Positions 1 through 5,227 of a stretch of DNA of 8,606 nt are shown here, piece after piece. A program made the translations under genes and the position numbers. Position 1 is the stretch's first letter, and each line of letters begins with the position of its first letter. This DNA comes from Deltaproteobacteria bacterium (lineage in GTDB: Bacteria > Desulfobacterota > Desulfobulbia > Desulfobulbales > BM004). The stretch spans positions 1 to 8,606 of the forward strand of contig JAFDCT010000341.1 of assembly GCA_019312695.1 (NCBI GenBank), read 5' to 3'. The notes beneath the pieces were generated by a model that worked only from the letters and a program-made list of their open reading frames with translations, had not been told where the DNA came from and did no database searches.

Positions 1-318
1 CCCCCAACAGGCTGATTGAGAACTCACCTTCAAAGAAACTTTGGGTAACTCCCGATAAAAAATCGACCGGAGCAGGAAAATCTCCTGCAGGGAAGGGACT
101 GCAAACGACCAAAAAAAATCAATCTTCAGTTAATCCCAGGGAGTCTATATTGATTTAGATAAGGCTCAAATGGCTATTCATTCACGTGTACCTGAAAATT
201 TGCAGTCAAAAATTTTTAAATCCTACATAGTGAACGATCCCGTGATATTGTTTTGCAAGAATTCCTGGCCAAAGGGAAAAAGAGTAAACTGGTGTACAAT
301 ATAATGCAAAAAGCTTAG
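1..318 (+). pseudogene. 3' part of an unrecognised gene, split over three frames
   Basis: Coding-like sequence runs through three forward frames in turn. Bases 3-133 read as a Lys/Ser/Pro-rich linker (begins PNRLIENSPSKKLWVTP). About 134-240 read in the next frame as YIDLDKAQMAIHSRVPENLQ and continue to SYIVNDP. Bases 241-318 read in the third frame as RDIVLQEFLAKGKKSKLVYN and end MQKA-stop (TAG 316-318). Each switch is a one-base loss, and both fit CCCC shortened to CCC (CCC at 134-136 and 238-240). Restoring those bases gives one continuous polypeptide of about 106 residues that enters from the left edge. I do not recognise the family. It lies 55 bases upstream of the ParA-like gene on the same strand, so it may once have shared its operon. 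A true pseudogene and a sequence carrying indel errors are equally possible. Confidence 0.5.
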
Positions 319-342
319 AATTTATTTATAGTTTTGCAGCTC

Positions 343-348
343 TATAAT
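343..348 (+). promoter_or_regulatory. possible -10 box upstream of the ParA-like gene
   Basis: TATAAT at 343-348 matches the sigma-70 -10 consensus exactly and lies 25 bases before the start codon, in an AT-rich gap after the upstream stop at 318. No good -35 box is visible; TTTATT at 321-326, 16 bases upstream, is the nearest and is poor. AT-rich DNA produces such matches by chance, so this is tentative. Confidence 0.3.
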
Positions 349-373
349 AATTCAAATATTTGGAGGCGGTAGA

Positions 374-1303
374 ATGCTTGTCATTTGTCCCCACTGCAAA
401 AAAAACCACTCAATTGATGAAAAGAAGATTCCTGCTAACGCTAAAAAAGCCCGCTGTACCAGCTGCGGCCAATCTTTTGCACTTGATATAAAAAGACCGG
501 TCAAAGAGGAGAAAAAGGAAAAACCGGTTCAAAAGAGTGATGGCGTTGCCAGGAAAATAGGTGTTTCTTTGAGCAAGGGTGGGGTAGGCAAGTCCACCAC
601 TGCAATTAATCTGTCTGCCGGATTGGCCCTAGCCGGATTTAAGGTGCTGCTTGTTGATACAGATACCCAGGGGCAGGACAGTTTCATGTTGGGGGTTAAA
701 CCGAAGGCAGGATTGACTGAGCTTGTTACCGGAGAACTTTCCCTCAAGGAGTGTTTAACCAAGGCCAGGGAAAACCTCTGGCTTCTTGCTGGAGGCAAAG
801 CACTTGCCGGTATCAAACGCATGATAGACCGCAAGGATTACGGCGGTGAGATGACAATCAGTGAAGCACTCACACCGGTGGATAAGCTTTTTGATTTTGT
901 TATTGTTGATACTTCACCGGGATGGGATCCGCTGACAGTAAATGTCCTATTCTATGTCAATGAGTTGATGATACCCGTTGCCCTTGAGATCATGTCCCTG
1001 CAGGGCCTCAGTGAATTCCTGCGTTCCATTTCCTCAATCCAGAAATACAGGCCGGAGCTCGGCTTGAAATATATCGTGCCGACATTCGAAGACAAACGGG
1101 TCAAAAAAACATCAAGAATTCTGCATAAGATAGGCAAGATTTACGGCGAAAGACTTTGCCATCCGATTCGTTATAACGTAAGGCTTTCAGAAGCACCCGC
1201 CTATGGCAAATCCATCTATGAATACGCCCCGGGTTGCAATGGTGCCCATGATTACAGGGAACTGGTCAGAAAGGTCGCAAACAATCCCAAGCTTTTATCG
1301 TAA
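374..1303 (+). CDS. zinc-ribbon (MJ0042 type) fused to ParA/MinD-family ATPase
   Basis: The 309-residue protein has two parts. Residues 1-40 form an MJ0042-like zinc ribbon with CPHC at 5-8 and CTSC at 28-31, four Cys placed to bind one zinc. A Lys/Glu-rich linker (41-60) leads to a ParA/Soj-type ATPase. That domain has a deviant Walker A KGGVGKST at 68-75 with the signature first lysine, the switch segment VDTDTQGQ at 94-101, and a Walker B-like VIVDTSPG at 176-183. ParA ATPases dimerise on ATP and bind DNA or membrane to position plasmids, chromosomes or protein clusters. GGAGG at 362-366 fixes the ATG start. There is no parB downstream: the gene ends in a terminator, and the upstream gene is broken. 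Partition is therefore unproven, and positioning of another cargo is possible. Family assignment is firm; the cellular role is unknown. Confidence 0.9.
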   Translation: MLVICPHCKKNHSIDEKKIPANAKKARCTSCGQSFALDIKRPVKEEKKEKPVQKSDGVARKIGVSLSKGGVGKSTTAINLSAGLALAGFKVLLVDTDTQGQDSFMLGVKPKAGLTELVTGELSLKECLTKARENLWLLAGGKALAGIKRMIDRKDYGGEMTISEALTPVDKLFDFVIVDTSPGWDPLTVNVLFYVNELMIPVALEIMSLQGLSEFLRSISSIQKYRPELGLKYIVPTFEDKRVKKTSRILHKIGKIYGERLCHPIRYNVRLSEAPAYGKSIYEYAPGCNGAHDYRELVRKVANNPKLLS

Positions 1304-1331
1304 ATTTCCTGGTAATTCATTAATAAATATC

Positions 1332-1368
1332 AAAAAGCCGTACACCTAAAGAGGTGAACGGCTTTTTT
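1332..1368. terminator. strong, probably bidirectional rho-independent terminator
   Basis: AAAAAGCCGT (1332-1341) pairs perfectly with ACGGCTTTTT (1358-1367). After one A/A mismatch, CACCT (1343-1347) pairs with AGGTG (1352-1356) around the loop AAAG. A run of six T at 1363-1368 serves the + strand, and the A-run at 1332-1336 gives a T-run on the minus strand. It starts 28 bases after the ParA-like stop and lies at the 3' end of the minus-strand operon, so it can stop transcription converging from both sides. Confidence 0.9.
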
Positions 1369-1399
1369 GTGAGGCAAAATATACCCTGCCTGAAACTCA

Positions 1400-1525
1400 C
1401 TATAACTGATAAACCAACCAGACAAACAGACAAAATCCTACTATTCCTATTACAATAGGTTTTACAGCTATCCATATTTTCTGTATCCCTTCCGGGGAAA
1501 CCTGTCTTCTTTGTCAGTCACCCAT
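1400..1525 (-). pseudogene. broken small single-helix membrane protein
   Basis: On the minus strand, the frame ending at TAG (1400-1402) encodes SPEGIQKIWIAVKPIVIGIV, a further hydrophobic stretch and VYQL, which look like one transmembrane helix near the C-terminus. No clean start exists in this frame. The ATG at 1523-1525, with GGAG seven bases upstream, reads MGD and then TGA (1514-1516). A GTG start one base to the left (1520-1522 region) gives VTDKEDRFP in another frame, which would join the helix frame if the CCCC run at 1490-1493 had lost one C. The intact product would be about 41 residues. Frameshift, nonsense mutation and sequence error are all possible. Selenocysteine at the TGA is less likely, since the following hairpin (UCCC/GGGA) is short. 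Confidence 0.4.
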
Positions 1526-1552
1526 GATGTGCTCCAAATTCATGTTTAAAAT

Positions 1553-1615
1553 TTAAAAAACAGCTCCGGATGTAATAAGCATCAAAATATAAATTACCAC
1601 CCAATAAATAAAACT
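1553..1615 (-). other. hydrophobic ORF remnant without a start
   Basis: The minus strand between TAA (complement of 1616-1618) and TAA (1553-1555) encodes about 20 residues, FIYWVVIYILMLITSGAVF, which resembles one transmembrane helix. It has no ATG with a ribosome site at its head. It lies between the two-helix protein at 1624-1827 and the broken small protein at 1400-1525, so it may be debris of another small membrane gene. It may also be chance, because AT-rich DNA often encodes hydrophobic residues. Confidence 0.2.
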
Positions 1616-1623
1616 TTAAGATG

Positions 1624-1827
1624 TTATACCTCGGGCCAGATTATCAGCAGCAAGCCAAAAAGTATTAGCATTGGGCCATTCGCAATATAAACTATATATA
1701 CAAGCGGATAACGCTTACCCATAATTTCCCTGACCCTCCTCTTGTCAAACAGTCTTGGCACCCAGAAGACAATACTGATGACCAGGCCAAAAAATATCAG
1801 CATTATGCCCGAGATAGTCAGGATCAT
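1624..1827 (-). CDS. 67-residue two-helix inner-membrane protein
   Basis: This small protein has two hydrophobic stretches, residues 1-24 (begins MILTISGIMLIFFGLVISIV) and about 44-65 (ends LILFGLLLIIWPEV). A strongly basic loop around residues 25-42 contains FDKRRVREIMGKR. By the positive-inside rule the loop should be cytoplasmic and both ends periplasmic. AAGGA upstream of the ATG lies in the 15-base gap after the stop of the preceding gene, so translation is probably coupled to the exported repeat protein at 1843-2640. It is the last intact gene of the operon. I do not recognise the family, and nothing in the sequence shows a catalytic function. A role as a partner of the neighbouring TM2 or repeat protein is only a guess from position. 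Confidence 0.75.
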   Translation of the reverse strand: MILTISGIMLIFFGLVISIVFWVPRLFDKRRVREIMGKRYPLVYIVYIANGPMLILFGLLLIIWPEV

Positions 1828-1842
1828 TTGTATGGTTTCCTT

Positions 1843-2640
1843 CTATTTTCGTGATTTCTTAAGCAGATTGTTCAAACGGTCATATTTAACCAGGTCCCCT
1901 GCTTTGAGCTTGATGCCATAAGTATTATCTAGGACCAATTCTTCATTATCTTCATTGACCAGTGCAAGTTGGTTTTCCGTGACTCTTGCAACTTCATAAT
2001 CCTGCCAGTCATAGGTGCGGATTTCGCCCTTTCTTATTTTATTGGCGTAGGCATTATACCGGACCATATCACCAACCTTGTATTTATATAAACGAATACC
2101 TCTTTTTTGCTCGAGGTATAAATTATTATCGATGTCCAAGGTAATTTCTTCACCTTTTCTGTTCTTCAAAGTGATACTCCCGCTGTTGGCGGCAATAATT
2201 TCATACTGTTGCCATTTTGAAGACTTATCAGCAGGCAATATTTTTTCACCAACAGAATCATAACGTACTTCATCACCGACCCTGAATTTGTTTTTGTAGT
2301 TCCCTGAAACAGAAAGAGTTTCCCCTGTGAGGTGTTGCAGCATAATATTATCTTTTGTTATTTGCAGAACTGCATAATCCTGCCAGCGATAAGGACGAAG
2401 CCTGTTGCGGATACTATCATACCTTACCTTATAGCCGACCTTGTATCCTTCAGTATCCTTTTCAACTAGAACAACATTCCCATCGTTGTCTTCCAGAATC
2501 AAGCCATTTGCCGTTATCTCAATTACTTCAAACGTCCTGTAAAAATCTTTGTTTTTGGCGCTATCACTTTCTTGACCATTTGAAATACAAGTAAAAAAGG
2601 AGAAAACAAAAATCAAGGTTAACAATCCTAACTTATTCAT
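1843..2640 (-). CDS. exported protein with four SH3-like beta repeats
   Basis: The ATG at 2638-2640 is chosen because GGAGGTG lies just upstream and the product then begins with a signal peptide (MNKLGLLTLIFVFSFFTCIS, cleavage probably after about residue 22). A longer reading from a GTG at 2724 adds 28 residues without a signal or ribosome site. The mature part is four repeats of 50-65 residues, at about 34-82, 86-136, 143-208 and 212-262. Each begins with an aromatic/DYEV-like strand (WQDYAVLQIT, WQQYEIIAA, WQDYEVARVT), continues through a GE/DN turn, and ends with KVGDxVRYD or a variant (YKVGYKVRYD, FRVGDEVRYD, YKVGDMVRYN, LKAGDLVKYD). The GD-VRYD element resembles SH3/OB-type small beta barrels. 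There is no good lipobox. The protein is probably periplasmic or envelope associated; its ligand is unknown. Confidence 0.85.
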   Translation of the reverse strand: MNKLGLLTLIFVFSFFTCISNGQESDSAKNKDFYRTFEVIEITANGLILEDNDGNVVLVEKDTEGYKVGYKVRYDSIRNRLRPYRWQDYAVLQITKDNIMLQHLTGETLSVSGNYKNKFRVGDEVRYDSVGEKILPADKSSKWQQYEIIAANSGSITLKNRKGEEITLDIDNNLYLEQKRGIRLYKYKVGDMVRYNAYANKIRKGEIRTYDWQDYEVARVTENQLALVNEDNEELVLDNTYGIKLKAGDLVKYDRLNNLLKKSRK

Positions 2641-2726
2641 ATTCAGCACCTCCGAGAAAATATCCCCAAATACATAAGCACGTTGAGCCCTGAATAAAGG
2701 AAACAGAGTCAACCGTATTAGCACTC

Positions 2727-3131
2727 CTAAAGAGACCGAGACCGGTTCAGTATGGTTATCTGGTCGTTTAATGTCCAGAAATCATAGAGATAGCCCAATC
2801 CCAGGAGTCCTCCGGTGAAGAGATAGATAATACCTGTGAACCACTTATTCATATACATTCTGTGAATGCCGAATATCCCGAGAAAGGTCAGAAGCAGCCA
2901 GGCAACTGAATAGTCAATCTGTCCTGCAGTGAACCTGAGATCTGCCTGTCTGTCCATTCTCGGAATAAGAAAAAGATCAACCAGCCAGCCTATCCCGAGG
3001 AGACCCAAGGTAAAAAAATATATGGTGCCCATGAAAGGTTTACCGTAATAGAACCTGTGAGAGCCAGTAAAACCAAAAAGCCACAGGATATAGCCGATGG
3101 TCTTGCGGTGGGTATCGCTGTTGTCTGTCAT
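2727..3131 (-). CDS. tandem TM2-domain membrane protein
   Basis: The 134-residue protein contains two copies of the TM2 domain. Copy one (about 12-55) has FTGSHRFYYGK near residue 21, a helix (TIYFFTLGLLGIGWLVD) and the closing Asp at 52. Copy two (about 74-120) has FGIHRMYMNKW near residue 87, a helix (IIYLFTGGLLGLGYLYD) and Asp at 117. The G-x-HRFY-x-GK turn, glycine-rich helix and terminal Asp are the family signature. Most bacterial TM2 proteins carry one copy, so this is an internal duplication giving about four membrane helices. The ATG at 3129-3131 lies 30 bases after the deaminase stop and is preferred over a TTG at 3159-3161 that directly abuts that stop; the ribosome site is weak for both. 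The molecular function of TM2 domains is not established. Confidence 0.85.
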   Translation of the reverse strand: MTDNSDTHRKTIGYILWLFGFTGSHRFYYGKPFMGTIYFFTLGLLGIGWLVDLFLIPRMDRQADLRFTAGQIDYSVAWLLLTFLGIFGIHRMYMNKWFTGIIYLFTGGLLGLGYLYDFWTLNDQITILNRSRSL

Positions 3132-3161
3132 TTCTGCTCTGCTATCTTTTGGAAAAAACAA

Positions 3162-3746
3162 TCAGATTATTTTCATACGGCCATTATAGATAATTCCGCC
3201 TTCATCAATATACTGCTGCAATACGGCTTTTGCCTCATCCCTCAGCACATCAAGCGTAACGGAAATGGCGCGGGACTTAAGCTTTGCAAACCTGTTCTCA
3301 GGCTTATCTCCCTCGTCAAAACCAATGCTCCGTGCGTCTTCGTCCCTGGCGCCGCAGACCAGGCTGCTGATACCGGACCAGGTAATGGCTCCCAGGCACA
3401 TGGCACATGGTTCTGTAGTGGAAACAAGCTCGTAATCAGGAAACCCTTCTGCACTGAGGTCAAAGTTTGCCAACTGCTGCTGTGTCAGCATGATGGCAAC
3501 AATCTCCGCATGGACCACTGAGCAGTTGGTCTGCAGGACAAGGTTGATGCCCGGGGCTACCAGTCGGCCGCTTTCTCTTTCAAAAACAGCTGCGCCGAAG
3601 GGTCCGCCGTTATTTTTTATATTATTGGTTGCAAGGGTAATTGCCAGAGCCATACGTTCCTCCACTGTGGGATAGATCTGGTCTTGTTCTGACAGGATAT
3701 CATCTACCCATGGAGGCAATTGAAGAGTATACGTTTTAAACCTCAT
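3162..3746 (-). CDS. zinc-dependent nucleoside/guanine deaminase family protein
   Basis: The 194-residue protein belongs to the cytidine deaminase-like fold. It has GGPFGAAVF at 47-55, the zinc and catalytic motif HAE at 79-81 (in VVHAEIVAI), and PCAMC at 113-117 (in TTEPCAMCLGAITWSG). The His and two Cys bind zinc and the Glu relays protons. The GGPFGA, WSG and GFDEG (142-146) elements and the ending GGIIYNGR place it nearer guanine deaminases and related proteobacterial nucleoside deaminases than tRNA-adenosine deaminase. The substrate cannot be fixed from sequence. A GGAGG lies before an internal ATG (Met32), but the N-terminal segment LPPWVDDILSEQ is typical of the longer family form, so the ATG at 3744-3746 is kept. 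It starts 22 bases after the FadL-like stop, so it shares that operon. The enzyme should be soluble and cytoplasmic. Confidence 0.88.
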   Translation of the reverse strand: MRFKTYTLQLPPWVDDILSEQDQIYPTVEERMALAITLATNNIKNNGGPFGAAVFERESGRLVAPGINLVLQTNCSVVHAEIVAIMLTQQQLANFDLSAEGFPDYELVSTTEPCAMCLGAITWSGISSLVCGARDEDARSIGFDEGDKPENRFAKLKSRAISVTLDVLRDEAKAVLQQYIDEGGIIYNGRMKII

Positions 3747-3768
3747 ATTATTGCCAATAAATTAAGTA

Positions 3769-5028
3769 TTAAAATCTATAGCCCAAATTGAGACCAAACG
3801 ACTGCTCTGAAAGAGAGATTTTTGCATCTTGAGGATTGGTTCCGAAACCTGCCGTTACACTGTTTTCCGGCACATACATATAATGGCAGCCGATGTCCCA
3901 GTGCTCATCAATCTTAAAATCAGCACCGACTGTATAATGAGTTTCAACCACTGCCGGCAGGATCAGGTTGTTGGCTGCACTTTGTGCATCAATAGGAGAC
4001 TCACCATAATTGAATCCGGCCCGCAGGTTAACCCGGTCAGTAGCTTTATAGGCTAGTCCTATGGCAAAAACTACCTGGTCATCCCAGCCCGGGTCCATTG
4101 GCAGAGAAATCCCGCCAGGGCCGGTCACAGCAAGCTTGTCCATGGTATCGGACCAGTTGATCCATTTGATATCAGCAGCTATGGTAAAAGCATCTGTAGC
4201 ATGCACGGCGATGCCGACAGCGGCCTGCTGCGGGAAATCAAGATCCAGTTTATAGGTGCCGGCAGGGAGAGGCCCGCCCCCAAAAAAAGACATGTCAATA
4301 TCACCGCTGGCCAGCTGGTATTCAAGATCAGAAAAAAACTGTTTGCTTTTATAGCTTGCCCCGAAAGTTACTTGTTCGTTTAAATCGTACAGCATGCCAA
4401 CGCTGAGGCCAAAACCGAAGGCCGAAGCTCCCCTGCTGAGATCAAAATTATTAAGTACATTACCTTCGGCATCCATCATGCGTTGCTGGAAGGACACTTC
4501 CTGGAAATCAATGTTTACCGAGGCGCCCAAACTCAATCTCTCTGCTGCCTGCCATGCTAAGGCAGGAGCCATCTGCCAGAAGGCAATACTGCTGTAGGCA
4601 TCCCAGTATACTCCCGGTTGCATCGGTGTTGAGCCGTAATCAACTCCCATTCCGGATGTGCCATACATGCCGCCGCCAAATACCATGTCCCCCCGGTTGC
4701 CAACCGGGCCGTTCCAGCCGATGGCAGGTATACCGTAAATCTCCGAGCTGCTTTCAACTTTGTTGCCGCCTATAGCGGTAAAATCGGTAGAACGCTCAGG
4801 CATGAAAGCTTCCATGGAAAAATCAGCCCTGTGACCGATACGCAGCATGCCGGCCGGGTTGGTGACCGCAGTCATGTTGCTTCCCGGTAAAGCCGTTACA
4901 GCTCCTCCCAGGCTTTTTTGATACGAACCTATACCTATGAGCTGGTAACCGTTTGTGGCAAAAGCAGATGGTGATATCAGCAGGAAAGATATAACAGCAA
5001 AAACCCCGATAAATATTGTTCTTTTCAT
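3769..5028 (-). CDS. FadL/OMPP1/TodX-family outer-membrane channel
   Basis: The 419-residue protein starts at the ATG of 5026-5028, preceded by a very strong GAGGAGGTG; a longer in-frame reading to 5103 adds 25 residues upstream of that site and is not used. It has a signal peptide (MKRTIFIGVFAVISF, cleavage about SAFA|TNG at 24/25). The mature N-terminus NGYQLIGIGSYQKSLGGA and the NPAGM at 57-61 are the FadL hatch-region signature. Many amphipathic strands with alternating aromatic residues follow. The protein ends NLGYRF, the C-terminal aromatic used for outer-membrane barrel assembly. FadL-type channels take up long-chain fatty acids or other hydrophobic compounds, including aromatic hydrocarbons. 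The substrate here is not decidable. It is the first gene of a five-gene unit with its own promoter. Confidence 0.92.
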   Translation of the reverse strand: MKRTIFIGVFAVISFLLISPSAFATNGYQLIGIGSYQKSLGGAVTALPGSNMTAVTNPAGMLRIGHRADFSMEAFMPERSTDFTAIGGNKVESSSEIYGIPAIGWNGPVGNRGDMVFGGGMYGTSGMGVDYGSTPMQPGVYWDAYSSIAFWQMAPALAWQAAERLSLGASVNIDFQEVSFQQRMMDAEGNVLNNFDLSRGASAFGFGLSVGMLYDLNEQVTFGASYKSKQFFSDLEYQLASGDIDMSFFGGGPLPAGTYKLDLDFPQQAAVGIAVHATDAFTIAADIKWINWSDTMDKLAVTGPGGISLPMDPGWDDQVVFAIGLAYKATDRVNLRAGFNYGESPIDAQSAANNLILPAVVETHYTVGADFKIDEHWDIGCHYMYVPENSVTAGFGTNPQDAKISLSEQSFGLNLGYRF

Positions 5029-5127
5029 GACACCTCCTCGACCTGAAAATTTTTCTGATTGCTGAAAGAGAACTCTATCGCCTATTTTTAAGAGAAATTT
5101 CACTGAACTGAAAACAATGTACCATTG

Positions 5128-5156
5128 ATATTATTAGGGAAGCGTCACTCTGTAAA
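5128..5156 (-). promoter_or_regulatory. sigma-70-like promoter of the fadL operon
   Basis: On the minus strand, TTTACA (5156-5151, five of six to TTGACA) and TAATAT (5133-5128, four of six to TATAAT) are separated by exactly 17 bases. They lie directly after the mvhD terminator and about 100 bases before the fadL start codon. A 12-base dyad, TCTGT-TT-ACAGA (5149-5160), overlaps the -35 box and could be an operator half-site pair, but it is short. Confidence 0.5.
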
Positions 5157-5160
5157 CAGA

Positions 5161-5198
5161 AAACAAAACCCCGCTTTTGCCGTTGCGGAAAAGCGGGG
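5161..5198 (-). terminator. rho-independent terminator after mvhD
   Basis: CCCCGCTTTT (5169-5178) pairs perfectly with AAAAGCGGGG (5189-5198), with a further CCG/CGG pairing near the loop. On the minus strand the stem is followed by TTTTGTTTT (5168-5160). It sits 29 bases after the mvhD stop and separates hdrA-mvhD from the fadL unit. Confidence 0.9.
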
Positions 5199-5227
5199 TG
5201 TGAGAGAAAAACTCTTGTTGTGAGGGA

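Noticed and set aside
1514..1516. Second selenocysteine codon, in the small membrane protein
   Set aside because: The following stem is only four pairs, there is no conserved Cys context, and a C-run frameshift from a GTG start explains the reading frame equally well.
2641..2726. Promoter for the repeat-protein gene based on TTGACT in the 86-base gap
   Set aside because: A TTGACT is present on the minus strand, but nothing like a -10 box lies 16-18 bases downstream.
3057..3521. 154-residue forward ORF
   Set aside because: It is antisense to the well-supported TM2 and deaminase genes, including the PCAMC motif region.
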